From: Aquincolibacterium sp964606385
Lineage (GTDB): Bacteria > Omnitrophota > Omnitrophia > Omnitrophales > Aquincolibacteriaceae
Direction of reading: 5' to 3'
NCBI GenBank assembly: GCA_964606385.1
Contig: CAZSFZ010000018.1
Coordinates: 1-45,786 of the forward strand
DNA: 45,786 bases
The translations under genes were made by a program, and so were the position numbers. Under the pieces are notes generated by a model. It ran no database searches, was not told the DNA's origin, and was given only the letters and a program-made list of their open reading frames with translations. This document shows, piece after piece, positions 7,953-15,813 of the stretch (position 1 is the stretch's first letter; every line of letters starts with the position of its first letter).

Positions 7953-8624
7953 ATGTTTACCGGCATTATTGAGAACCAGGGCACGGTCATCAAAAAAGAA
8001 GAACGGGGCGGACAGATCCGTTTCAGGTTCCAATTCCAAAAAAAGGAAAGAGGCCTTAAGGTCGGTGACAGCATTATGACGGACGGCGTTTGCCTGACCG
8101 CCGTACGCGTCAGTCCAGGCTATTTTGAAACGGATGTGGTGCGCCAGACTCTCACCGCGACGACGCTGGGCCGGCTGGCATTGGGCAGCAAAGTCAATCT
8201 TGAAAGGTCCCTCAAACTCGGCGACGGGCTTGGCGGCCACTTTGTGACCGGGCATGTCGACGGCCGCGGAACGATCGTGAAAATCGAAAAAAGGAAGAAA
8301 AATACCACTTTGTTCATCAAGGCCTCCGAGGCTATAATCGCACTTCTCGCGGATAAGGGTTCCGTCGCCTGCGACGGGATCAGTTTGACGGTACAAAAGG
8401 TCCGCGGGCAGGTGTTCCAGATCGCCGTGATCCCGCATACGCTGAAAGTGACGACCCTGGGGATCAAGCATGTCGGTTCCGAGGTGAATCTGGAAGTGGA
8501 TATTGTGGCGCGTTATCTTCAGATGTGTTTCGCGAAAGAAAGGTCCCGGAAGGCTTTTTCGTCCCGTACGATCCTCCGGGAACTCCTCCAGCGGGGGATC
8601 GAGTGGAAAAAAGGTTCGAACTGA
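7953..8624 (+). CDS. ribE: Riboflavin synthase alpha subunit
   Basis: Dismutates two lumazine molecules into riboflavin. The hallmark start 'MFTGIIENQGTV' and two successive lumazine-binding barrels (residues about 1-96 and 97-195) are present, including 'DSIMTDGVCLTAV', 'GHFVTGHVDG' and 'GSVACDGISLTV'. At 223 residues it carries a basic C-terminal tail of about 25 residues beyond the usual end, within which the next gene starts. AAGGAG lies just before ATG 7953. It completes the pathway: all riboflavin enzymes except the pyrimidine phosphatase are in this operon. Confidence 0.96.
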   Translation: MFTGIIENQGTVIKKEERGGQIRFRFQFQKKERGLKVGDSIMTDGVCLTAVRVSPGYFETDVVRQTLTATTLGRLALGSKVNLERSLKLGDGLGGHFVTGHVDGRGTIVKIEKRKKNTTLFIKASEAIIALLADKGSVACDGISLTVQKVRGQVFQIAVIPHTLKVTTLGIKHVGSEVNLEVDIVARYLQMCFAKERSRKAFSSRTILRELLQRGIEWKKGSN

Positions 8625-9001
8625 ATGCTTCATCGGAGGTTCTTTCGCCTTTCCGTAAAGAGCTCCGGCAGATCCTGAATGACGCGGGATGGGAAAAGAA
8701 GACCGTCGAAGAAGTGCTGTTGGCGGTGGATGAAGCGCTGACCAATGTGATCCGTCACGCCTATCAGGGAACGGCGGGCAAGATCAGGGTTCTCGTTCGG
8801 GCATCTCCTGAAAAGATCGAGATCATGCTGGAAGATCACGGACGAAAGTTCGACCCCACCCAGGTGCCGCCGCCGGAATTGCCGCGGGAAAAACCGGGCG
8901 GTTTGGGAGTGCATTTTATACGGACGATCATGGACCAGATGATCTACGACGATCATGACCCGAAAATAAACCGGCTTCGTTTGATCAAACACAAGCGTTG
9001 A
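8603..9001 (+). CDS. RsbW/SpoIIAB-like serine kinase (HATPase_c_2)
   Basis: Small GHKL-fold ATPase of the anti-sigma-factor kinase family, 132 residues from GTG 8603. I chose this start because GGGGGA precedes it at proper spacing; an ATG at 8525 would add 26 residues read from the ribE tail. The N-box 'VDEALTNVIRHAYQ', the G1 box 'EIMLEDHGRKFDP' and the late glycine box 'PGGLGVHFIRTIMD' are complete, so ATP binding is expected. It overlaps ribE by 22 bases and precedes a STAS protein with an intact phosphorylation site. No sigma factor or PP2C phosphatase is nearby. The position before mlaE suggests that the STAS subunit of the Mla transporter is its substrate (inference). Confidence 0.88.
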   Translation: MEKRFELNASSEVLSPFRKELRQILNDAGWEKKTVEEVLLAVDEALTNVIRHAYQGTAGKIRVLVRASPEKIEIMLEDHGRKFDPTQVPPPELPREKPGGLGVHFIRTIMDQMIYDDHDPKINRLRLIKHKR

Positions 9002-9023
9002 ATTCGAAAAAGGAAGGTGCTGC

Positions 9024-9368
9024 ATGAAAATACAATCGTCGACCCAGGGGGATATCCAGATCCTCGAGCTTTCCGGAGAGTTGGATTATCATTCCTCGCC
9101 GGAACTTCGTGAGAAGTTGACGGAACTGACGTCCAAACAATCGCCCAAGATCCTTGTGAACCTCGCGGGCGTGGATTATATGGACAGCTCCGGCATCGCG
9201 ACCTTTGTAGAAGCCTTTCAAAAATCCAAAAGGTATCAGGGCCGGCTGATCCTGGCTGCGTTAACGCCCACGGTGCGGGGTGTTTTTGAGATCGCCAAAC
9301 TCGATAGTATTTTTGAGATCATGCCGACCGTCAAAGAAGCGGTGGACGGACTAAGCGTCAAAGCCTGA
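9024..9368 (+). CDS. STAS-domain protein (anti-sigma-factor antagonist / MlaB-like)
   Basis: Single STAS domain of 114 residues with the core 'SGELDYHSSPELREKL', the phospho-acceptor motif DSSG at residues 54-57 and the following 'VEAFQKSKRYQGRLIL' helix and strand. It is preceded by AAGGAAGG. It lies between an RsbW-like kinase and mlaE. In E. coli the fourth Mla gene product, MlaB, is a STAS protein that binds and activates the ATPase MlaF. This protein could fill that role while being switched off by phosphorylation, or it could be a classic anti-anti-sigma factor; the sequence cannot decide. Confidence 0.88.
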   Translation: MKIQSSTQGDIQILELSGELDYHSSPELREKLTELTSKQSPKILVNLAGVDYMDSSGIATFVEAFQKSKRYQGRLILAALTPTVRGVFEIAKLDSIFEIMPTVKEAVDGLSVKA

Positions 9369-9394
9369 AGAAAACAAAGCGTTAGGGATCCCTC

Positions 9395-10195
9395 ATGAAA
9401 GAAATCGCGGGAAGTATCGGTCAAACAGTGGGTTTTGTGTTGGCGGGTGTCGCGAGGCTCTGGAATCTCGGTTCGGCCGTTGTGGGATATGCCCTGTCCG
9501 CTTTCTACAAGAAAAAAGTCATTCCCCGGGAATCCCTTTTTCGCCAGATGGTCCTGATCGGCATCGATTCGACTGCGATCGTTTCGCTTGTGGGAGCTTC
9601 GGTCGGGACGGTGCTTGCCTTGCAGGCGGCGTATTCGCTCAAGACATTTGGCGCCATTATGTACACGGGAAGTCTTGTCTGTGTCGCGATGGCGCGTGAA
9701 CTGGGACCGCTCATCGCTTCGATCGTGATCTCGGGTCGCATCGGCGCGCGCATGGCCGCCGAGATCGGTACCATGATGGTCCAGGAAGAGGTTGATGCGC
9801 TTACCACGATGGGGATCAATCCGATCCGGTATCTTGTGGTGCCTCGCGTTCTCGCGCTGGCGCTGATGCTTCCGTGCTTGACCGTGATCGCGGACGTGAC
9901 GGGGATGCTGGGCGGCTGGGCCATCGGCGTGACGGGGCTTGGGATCAATTCTCATCTCTATATCGCTAAAAGTATCGAAGCCCTCTGTCTCAAAGATATT
10001 TACACCGGACTCTTAAAGAGTTTTATTTTCAGCATCTTGATCGCGCTGGTGAGCTGCCATCAAGGGCTTTCCGTCTCGGGCGGCGCCGACGCGGTGGGGA
10101 AGGCCACGACGCAGGCGGTCGTGATCTCGATCGTTTTAATCATTGTGGTGGACTGTCTGGCAACCGCGGTCATTTATTACGCCTTGCCGGCGTAG
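9395..10195 (+). CDS. mlaE: Phospholipid ABC transporter permease MlaE
   Basis: Inner-membrane permease of the Mla system, which moves phospholipids between the inner and outer membrane. 266 residues with an amphipathic N-terminal helix and about five to six membrane segments. The family core is clear: 'GASVGTVLALQAAYSLKTFG', 'VARELGPL'-like 'MARELGPLIASIVISGRIG', and the 'EVDALTTMGINPIRYLVVPR' coupling loop that contacts MlaF. It is followed 7 bases later by mlaF. Its presence implies a diderm cell envelope. Confidence 0.95.
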   Translation: MKEIAGSIGQTVGFVLAGVARLWNLGSAVVGYALSAFYKKKVIPRESLFRQMVLIGIDSTAIVSLVGASVGTVLALQAAYSLKTFGAIMYTGSLVCVAMARELGPLIASIVISGRIGARMAAEIGTMMVQEEVDALTTMGINPIRYLVVPRVLALALMLPCLTVIADVTGMLGGWAIGVTGLGINSHLYIAKSIEALCLKDIYTGLLKSFIFSILIALVSCHQGLSVSGGADAVGKATTQAVVISIVLIIVVDCLATAVIYYALPA

Positions 10196-10202
10196 AGGAT
10201 CT

Positions 10203-11009
10203 ATGAGCGTTTCGGAAGAATCCGTCATTGAAGTCAAAAACCTCATCAAGCGTTTCGGGGACCTTAAGGTCCTGGATGGCGTCAATGTTACCATCCCGCG
10301 CGGGAAGATCACGGTCATCATGGGAGGTTCCGGGTGCGGGAAGACCACGCTTCTCCGTCATTTGATCGCGCTTCATCAGCCGACCTCCGGGGCGATTCTT
10401 GTGGACGGACAGAACATTGTGGGGCTTTCGGAAAAAGACATGAACGAAGTGCGCCGCAAATTCGGCATGCTTTTTCAGGGTTCCGCCCTTTTTAATTCCA
10501 TGACCGTGGGCGAGAATGTGGCCGTACCGCTTAAAGAGCATACGGACCTTTCGCCCGAGATCATCCGTATCATCGTCCGCGTGAAGTTGGAGCTCGTGGG
10601 CCTTACGGGTTTCGAGGATTTTATGCCGCACCAGATCTCGGGCGGGATGAAAAAACGCGTGGCGCTTGCCCGCGCGATCGCGCTCGACCCCAAGATCGTT
10701 TTTTATGATGAACCTGGTGCGGGCTTGGACCCGATCACGGCAAGCATGATCGATCGACTGATCTTGGACCTTAGCAAAAAACTTAACATCACCTCGGTTG
10801 TGGTCTCACACGAGATGAAAAGCGCGTTCCGCATCGCGGATAAGATCATCATCCTGCACAAAGGCAAAGTGCTTCAGGTTGGAACGGCCGAAGAGATCCA
10901 GAATTCCAAAGATTCCTACGTCCAGCAATTCATCCGGGGAGAATCCGAAGGGGTCATCCCGTTCAAACAAACCAGTGAGGCCTATTTAAAAGGTCTTTTG
11001 TCCACTTAG
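10203..11009 (+). CDS. mlaF: Phospholipid ABC transporter ATP-binding protein MlaF
   Basis: ATPase of the Mla transporter, 268 residues. ATG 10203 is chosen because AGAGGA precedes it and the reading before it duplicates the mlaE end. Walker A GGSGCGKT at residues 41-48, the ABC signature 'ISGGMKKRVALARA', Walker B 'KIVFYDEPGAGLDP' and the switch histidine in 'VVVSHEM' are intact. The 'SGGMKKR' form is typical of the MlaF/Mkl subfamily. It should pair as a dimer with MlaE. No separate periplasmic MlaC is found nearby. Confidence 0.95.
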   Translation: MSVSEESVIEVKNLIKRFGDLKVLDGVNVTIPRGKITVIMGGSGCGKTTLLRHLIALHQPTSGAILVDGQNIVGLSEKDMNEVRRKFGMLFQGSALFNSMTVGENVAVPLKEHTDLSPEIIRIIVRVKLELVGLTGFEDFMPHQISGGMKKRVALARAIALDPKIVFYDEPGAGLDPITASMIDRLILDLSKKLNITSVVVSHEMKSAFRIADKIIILHKGKVLQVGTAEEIQNSKDSYVQQFIRGESEGVIPFKQTSEAYLKGLLST

Positions 11010-11033
11010 AAGCGATCCTGTAAGGAGGAAAAA

Positions 11034-11666
11034 ATGGATTCATCGAATAGTTATTCATCATCCGAGATCAAGTCGGGATTTTTTGTCCTGATCACGCTCG
11101 TGCTCCTTCTCGTGCTCACGTTCGTTGTGGGCGGCTACTTCAAGAAAGGGGCCAACGAGTGGAAGGTGGAATTCGGGTATTTGAGCGGTCTTGCGGATGA
11201 CGCGCCGGTCTATTACGCGGGCCGGGAAGTGGGGAAGGTGACCCGCATCGAACTCCGGGCGGGCCAGCCGAAACCCGTGCTCGTCACGGTCAATGTTTCG
11301 CCGGATGCTTATGTCCGCCAGGATAGTGTGGCTTATATCGACACGCTGGGCATGATGGGCGAAAAATTCATCGAGATCTCTGTGGGATCCAAGGACGCGC
11401 CCGCAAAAGATCCGGCGCAAGTGATCGAAGGGGTGGACCCCATCGCGATGCATGTGTTGATCCGGAAAATGAACCTTTTGGCGGATGAAGTGTCGCAAAT
11501 GACGGAAAGCCTGAACCCCCTGCTGAAGACCACGAATGATATCGTGAGCGGCAATAAGGAAGAAATTTCAAAAAGCATCGGGAACCTGCAGGAAGTTTCG
11601 GCGAATCTCCGGGACATGACCGCGGATCTCAAATTGCATCCGTGGCGTCTGATCCGGAAAGGCTAG
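11034..11666 (+). CDS. mlaD: MCE-domain lipid-transfer protein MlaD
   Basis: 210 residues: a short cytoplasmic N-terminus rich in Ser, one membrane anchor (residues about 13-36), an MCE domain (about 40-125) with 'GLADDAPVYYAGREVGKVTR' and 'GMMGEKFIEISVGS', then a C-terminal helical tail (about 140-205). MlaD hexamers form the periplasmic ring above MlaE that channels lipids. AAGGAGG precedes ATG 11034. Last core mla gene; the next gene follows 13 bases later. Confidence 0.93.
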   Translation: MDSSNSYSSSEIKSGFFVLITLVLLLVLTFVVGGYFKKGANEWKVEFGYLSGLADDAPVYYAGREVGKVTRIELRAGQPKPVLVTVNVSPDAYVRQDSVAYIDTLGMMGEKFIEISVGSKDAPAKDPAQVIEGVDPIAMHVLIRKMNLLADEVSQMTESLNPLLKTTNDIVSGNKEEISKSIGNLQEVSANLRDMTADLKLHPWRLIRKG

Positions 11667-11679
11667 AGGGGATACCGCA

Positions 11680-12024
11680 ATGCATAAAAAAATATCAGTA
11701 CTCCTTATCGCACTAATGATGTGCCCGGCCGTGCTGGTGTTTTCCGCGGAAGAGGCTACGGTGGGGGATTATATGTACGGGGTTGGGACAAAGTTCGGGC
11801 GCGGGCTCGAAAATGTTGTGACCAGTCTGGCCGAGATTCCCTGCACGGTCCATTCGGACATGCAGGATCAGGGAGGGTCGGGATTTTTTTCAGGATTCGG
11901 CATGGGGACCGTGTATATGCTGCGCCGGATGTTCGTCGGCGTTTGCGAAGTGGGGACTTTTTTCATTCCGATGGAGCGGTCACTGCCCCGGGTCTGTACG
12001 GAAACCAAGCCTTCCGTGAATTGA
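11680..12024 (+). CDS. Exported TIGR04073-like (exosortase-system-associated) protein
   Basis: 114 residues with a signal peptide (about 1-22, ending 'VLVFSAEE'). The body 'GTKFGRGLENVVTSLAEIP', then a Gly-rich helix, then 'RRMFVGVCEVGTFFIP', matches my memory of the TIGR04073 family, small proteins found in genomes with exosortase or PEP-CTERM systems. Function unknown. It trails mlaD by 13 bases, so it is probably co-transcribed with the lipid transporter; a periplasmic envelope role is inferred. No exosortase gene is in the window. Confidence 0.7.
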   Translation: MHKKISVLLIALMMCPAVLVFSAEEATVGDYMYGVGTKFGRGLENVVTSLAEIPCTVHSDMQDQGGSGFFSGFGMGTVYMLRRMFVGVCEVGTFFIPMERSLPRVCTETKPSVN

Positions 12025-12080
12025 GCCTTCCGAGCGTTCAATTCTCGCCCGCAAAATTTCGCGATCCCAAGGATTGTTCC

Positions 12081-12110
12081 TTGACGATGAAGCGCGGGAG
12101 TTCCTATAAT
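12081..12110 (+). promoter_or_regulatory. Sigma-70-like promoter
   Basis: TTGACG at 12081-12086, an 18-base spacer and a perfect TATAAT at 12105-12110 precede the small membrane-protein gene, with start near 12117. Confidence 0.7.
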
Positions 12111-12139
12111 AGGCCGAGAAGTTCAGAAAAGGAGACATG

Positions 12140-12481
12140 ATGAATCCAAACGATCCAGTCGGAGCCCCGAAGGACCCGGAGGTCCAGGACGCCCTGTTTT
12201 TTGCGGCGATCGGGTACCTCAGCTTTCTTTGTTTTGTGCCTCTCGCGCTCAAAAAAAACAATAAGTTCGCCCTTTTCCACGGGAAGCAGGCGTTGGTGCT
12301 TTTTATCCTGGAGCTGGCGGCCGCGATCCTCAAGGTCGTGCCCTGGATGGGGGACTTGGTTTTTACGCTGGCGTTCGTTGTGTTCGGGATCCTTTCGCTC
12401 ATCGGGATCGTCAAAGTCCTGATGGGGGAGAAGTGGGAGATCCCGGTGGTCCATGAGATCGCGGACCGCATTACCTTTTAA
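12140..12481 (+). CDS. Small membrane protein, DUF4870/Tic20-like
   Basis: 113 residues with three hydrophobic segments (about 22-40, 52-70, 75-97) and the 'ALFHGKQALVLFIL' motif between the first and second. This loop-helix is typical of the DUF4870/Tic20-like family, whose function is unknown. Two ATGs are adjacent; 12140 is preferred because it sits five bases after GGAG, whereas 12137 is only two bases away. A strong promoter precedes it, so it opens a new transcription unit. Confidence 0.75.
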   Translation: MNPNDPVGAPKDPEVQDALFFAAIGYLSFLCFVPLALKKNNKFALFHGKQALVLFILELAAAILKVVPWMGDLVFTLAFVVFGILSLIGIVKVLMGEKWEIPVVHEIADRITF

Positions 12482-12546
12482 GTAAACGATCAAGCCCATC
12501 GCCGAATGCCCTTTAAGTTTCTTATCACGGATCTTCAAGACTGAAC

Positions 12547-14121
12547 ATGCTTACAGGTACAAAGAAATCACAACCCAGCGGCCAGGATTGGTTCGTGGTG
12601 GTGAACCCTCTCAAGAGCGAACTTGAGCGCAACAAGATCGCTCGCGAGATCGCCAAAGCATTCCGTCTCCCCGCAGACGAAGCGCTTGACCTCGTCCAGA
12701 ACACCCCGATCATCCTCATGGACAACCTTTTGTATGCGACCGCGCTTCAGGTAAAACAATATTTCCGCGGTTTCCAATCCGAGATCGTTGTCAGTAATGA
12801 CAGTTTCCTCAAACGCCGTTGCTACCGGACCGTTTGGCCGACACCGCCCAGCTTGTCCTTTCTTCATAGTGCCGCCGTTCCCCCGAACGCGGCCTCGCAA
12901 AAAAATGAAACCGAAAAAATAGACCATCACGAAGCGATCCGGGAGATCCGGTCCTGGGTCCAGACCGAGGGGCTCTCATCGCGCGGCGAAACGCGGCCTC
13001 CCGCGAAGAACGGCATGGCCAATTCCAACACGCGCCATTTCAAAAGCATTCTCGAAGAGGAACGCGAAAAGCTTCTTAAGGAAAGCCTTGCCCTGAAGGA
13101 AAGCGGCAGCCAGCTCCGCAAGGCGCTTGAAAAAGCGCAGGCTGAAGTGTTTGAGAAGGAAAAAATAGCGCAGGCGAGTGAAGCCGCCAAAAAACAAAAA
13201 GAAAAAGAGGTCCAGGAGCTGCAGACTCTGGTGAACCACGCGGAAGAGAAATATGAGCTTCTCCGCGAGGAGTTCCGTCAAACCCGTCAGTATTTTGAAG
13301 AGAAGCTCGGCTCCGAAGACCATAAGTCCGAAGAATTGTTGAAGCAGATCGAGGAACGCGACCTGGCTCACAAAGAGCTCCTCCAGGAAAAGCAGGCCCT
13401 CCTTAAAAGTTTTCATGCGGTCAAGAACGACCTCCAGCGCGCCAAAGACGAGCAGGAACAGGCCCGGAGAGAGTGGGAGAGCCAGGCCTCCCAGTTTCGC
13501 CGGGAAATGGAGAATCAAAAAACCCTCGTCGAGGGACTTCATGCCAAGATCAAGAACCTCGAGGAGGGGAAGAGGATCGTTCAGTCGAGCGAGACCCGCT
13601 TGATCCAGGAACTGGAGCTTCAGACCCAGCAGGCCAAGCGGTGGGAGCAAAGGGCGTCGGAATTCGAAAAGGAAATTCGGCAGATGCGCGCCGCTTTCGA
13701 GGATCAGCAAAAATCTTGGCAGGTAAGGCTCGCGCAGCTTGAAGCCCGGGAAATGGACCTCGAGAACGCCCGCAAACAGATCCGGCAGCTCCACACCGAA
13801 CTGGACCAGCGCGAAACCGTACAGAAAAAAGCCCAGCTTCATGAACAGCTTCTGTCCAAAGAGATGCGCTTGAAACAGGTGGTCAAGCAACAGGAAAAGA
13901 TCGAAACCGAGATCCGCGACCGCGAAGAAGAAATGCGCAAGCTTCTCGCGGAACAGGAAGCGATCGAGCGTGAGGTGATCGAAACCAAACAGGCCCAGCG
14001 TCATCTGGCTGAAAAGAACAAGCACGAAATCCCCGTTTCGGATCCCCGGAAAGCCCAGGGTTCTTCCGCAGTATCCGAATACCACGCGTCCCGCGTCCGT
14101 CCCGAGGCCATTGATGATTGA
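12547..14121 (+). CDS. Long coiled-coil protein with an unrecognised N-terminal domain
   Basis: 524 residues. Residues 15-105 form a compact globular domain with 'DWFVVVNPLKSELERNKIAR', 'LVQNTPIILMDNLL' and a striking end 'KRRCYRTVWPTPPSLSFLH'. I do not recognise the family. After a linker (about 110-160), residues about 165-495 are almost continuous Glu/Lys/Gln heptads without prolines, a long alpha-helical rod. No signal peptide or membrane segment is seen, so it should be cytoplasmic. It overlaps the next gene by 8 bases. A scaffold or cytoskeleton-like role is possible but only inferred. No clear ribosome site precedes the start. Confidence 0.8.
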   Translation: MLTGTKKSQPSGQDWFVVVNPLKSELERNKIAREIAKAFRLPADEALDLVQNTPIILMDNLLYATALQVKQYFRGFQSEIVVSNDSFLKRRCYRTVWPTPPSLSFLHSAAVPPNAASQKNETEKIDHHEAIREIRSWVQTEGLSSRGETRPPAKNGMANSNTRHFKSILEEEREKLLKESLALKESGSQLRKALEKAQAEVFEKEKIAQASEAAKKQKEKEVQELQTLVNHAEEKYELLREEFRQTRQYFEEKLGSEDHKSEELLKQIEERDLAHKELLQEKQALLKSFHAVKNDLQRAKDEQEQARREWESQASQFRREMENQKTLVEGLHAKIKNLEEGKRIVQSSETRLIQELELQTQQAKRWEQRASEFEKEIRQMRAAFEDQQKSWQVRLAQLEAREMDLENARKQIRQLHTELDQRETVQKKAQLHEQLLSKEMRLKQVVKQQEKIETEIRDREEEMRKLLAEQEAIEREVIETKQAQRHLAEKNKHEIPVSDPRKAQGSSAVSEYHASRVRPEAIDD

Positions 14122-14518
14122 AATGGTCTTAAGCAAGATCAAGGTCGATGAGAATCGGCATGAACAGCTCGTTGTCTTCCGTGAAAAGGACGGCGATCGC
14201 TTTCTGCCCGTTGTGATCGGATTGCCGGAGATCCACGCGATCAAATTAAAACTCGGTAATGTCAAGCCGCCCCGGCCGATGACCCATGACCTGATGCTCA
14301 AGATCGTTCAGGAGCTTGGGGGGCAGCTTCAAAAGGTCGTGATCGACAAACTCGAAAGCAACACGTTCCATGCCAAACTGCATATCCTGAAAGCGGACGG
14401 AGAGGAAGTGGTGATCGATTCCCGTCCCTCCGACAGCGTGGCGATCGCCTTGCGGGCGCAGGTGCCCGTTTTCGCTGAGGAAACGGTCCTCAAAGCGGCA
14501 AGCGTTTACGAGGTCTAG
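14114..14518 (+). CDS. Bifunctional nuclease family protein (DUF151)
   Basis: 134 residues from ATG 14114 (a TTG three bases upstream is less likely). The BFN/DUF151 signature is clear: 'LPVVIGLPEIHAIKLKL', 'RPMTHDLMLKIVQELGG' and 'VVIDSRPSDSVAIALRAQVP'. Plant members show RNase and DNase activity; bacterial members are largely uncharacterised. It overlaps the coiled-coil gene by 8 bases and precedes trxB by 3 bases, so the three genes are probably co-transcribed. Confidence 0.9.
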   Translation: MIEMVLSKIKVDENRHEQLVVFREKDGDRFLPVVIGLPEIHAIKLKLGNVKPPRPMTHDLMLKIVQELGGQLQKVVIDKLESNTFHAKLHILKADGEEVVIDSRPSDSVAIALRAQVPVFAEETVLKAASVYEV

Positions 14519-14521
14519 TTT

Positions 14522-15448
14522 ATGGATCCAAAGATCTACGATGTTCTCATTATTGGCGGTGGCGGGGCCGGGCTCACGGCCGCGCTCTATACCTCGCGCG
14601 CGAATCTGTCGACGGTTCTTTTCGAAAAACTTGTGTCGGGAGGGCAAATCGCTTCGACGGACCTTGTGGAAAATTTTCCGGGTTTTACGGAAGGCGTTCT
14701 GGGAGCCGATATCGCCCAGAAAATGGAGGCCCAGGCCGTTCGCTATGGCACACATATTGTCTATGAAGAAGTCGTGAAACTATCAAAGAAAGAAGAAGGA
14801 TTCGAAGCCCTCACTGGTGAATCGAGTTACCGGGCCCGGGCGGTCATTCTCGCCATGGGCGCATCATTCCGTACGATCGGTCTTCCGAATGAGAAAGAAC
14901 TGACCGGGAAAGGGGTCTCTTACTGCGCCACCTGCGACGGAGCGTTCTTTAAAGGCAAAAAGATCATCGCGGTCGGCGGCGGGGATTCCGCGCTTCAGGA
15001 AGGGATCTTTCTGACAAGGTTTGCCGACAAGGTCACGATCGTGCACCGCCGCGACAAATTACGCGCCAGCCCGATCCTGCAGGAACGGGCGAAAGCAAAC
15101 CCCAAGATTGACTTTATTTGGGATGCCGTTGTTGATAAAATTGAGGGTGAGAAGAAGGTGGAAGCCGTTCTTTTAAAGAATGTGAAAACGGGCGCGGTCC
15201 AGCAGGTCCGGACGGACGGTATTTTTGTTTTTATCGGACATGATCCGAACAGCGCGATCGCCCAGGGTTTTGTAACGCTCGATCCCAAGGGCTATGTGGT
15301 CACGGATGCCTCGCTGGCGGCTTCTGTCCCGGGGGTTTTCGCGGCCGGCGAATTGCGTCAGGGAGCTGTGCGGCAGCTGGTTTCGGCCTGCGGGGAAGGC
15401 TGTGCCGCGGCATTATCGGCTCAGGCTTATTTGGACGATCATCGGTAG
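14522..15448 (+). CDS. trxB: Thioredoxin-disulfide reductase
   Basis: NADPH-dependent FAD enzyme that reduces thioredoxin, 308 residues. The FAD-binding GGGGAG at 12-17, the redox-active pair C135-A-T-C138 in 'YCATCDGAFF', the NADPH motif 'VGGGDSALQEG' and the C-terminal FAD segment 'PGVFAAGELRQGAVRQL' are all present. The usual 'GD' in the last motif is 'GE' here, a mild change. Cytoplasmic. The start follows the previous gene by 3 bases. Confidence 0.95.
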   Translation: MDPKIYDVLIIGGGGAGLTAALYTSRANLSTVLFEKLVSGGQIASTDLVENFPGFTEGVLGADIAQKMEAQAVRYGTHIVYEEVVKLSKKEEGFEALTGESSYRARAVILAMGASFRTIGLPNEKELTGKGVSYCATCDGAFFKGKKIIAVGGGDSALQEGIFLTRFADKVTIVHRRDKLRASPILQERAKANPKIDFIWDAVVDKIEGEKKVEAVLLKNVKTGAVQQVRTDGIFVFIGHDPNSAIAQGFVTLDPKGYVVTDASLAASVPGVFAAGELRQGAVRQLVSACGEGCAAALSAQAYLDDHR

Positions 15449-15486
15449 AGACGTTCTCATAAAGTTTCGAATTGAAAGGGGTTCTT

Positions 15487-15801
15487 ATGAGTTTTGATAA
15501 AGAATTCGAACAAAATATGAAGCAATTAATGCACCTTCTTAAGAAGATCATGCGGCAGTATCCGATGGATGGGAAAAGCCCCGCGGAGATGATGAAGTTT
15601 TTGAAGGATATGAAAGATAAAAGCCCTGATGTGAACATCTTTTTTTTGAATATGTCGCCGCTTTCTCCCGAAGAATTCGATGAGTTGGAAGAGATCTTTG
15701 AAGAGGGGGCTGTCGGCGAGTATCTGAAGTCGGGGGAGCTGACCTGCGAACTGAATGATGACGATCAACTTTTTCTCAAAAAACACGGAATTCGTTTTTA
15801 A
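15487..15801 (+). CDS. Hypothetical small charged protein
   Basis: 104 residues starting at ATG 15487, preceded by AAAGGGG. An in-frame TTG at 15472 would lie upstream of that ribosome site. The protein is predicted helical in its first 50 residues, rich in Met, Lys and Asp/Glu, with an acidic 'SPEEFDELEEIFEEG' stretch, and no signal peptide or membrane segment. I do not recognise the family. It lies between trxB and a DUF547 gene. Confidence 0.75.
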   Translation: MSFDKEFEQNMKQLMHLLKKIMRQYPMDGKSPAEMMKFLKDMKDKSPDVNIFFLNMSPLSPEEFDELEEIFEEGAVGEYLKSGELTCELNDDDQLFLKKHGIRF

Positions 15802-15813
15802 GGAGCGTCAGCG

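Noticed and set aside
12976..14301. Minus-strand open frame of about 440 codons opposite the coiled-coil gene
   Set aside because: Its Leu/Phe-rich product is the expected complement of Glu/Lys codons in a coiled coil, not an independent gene.
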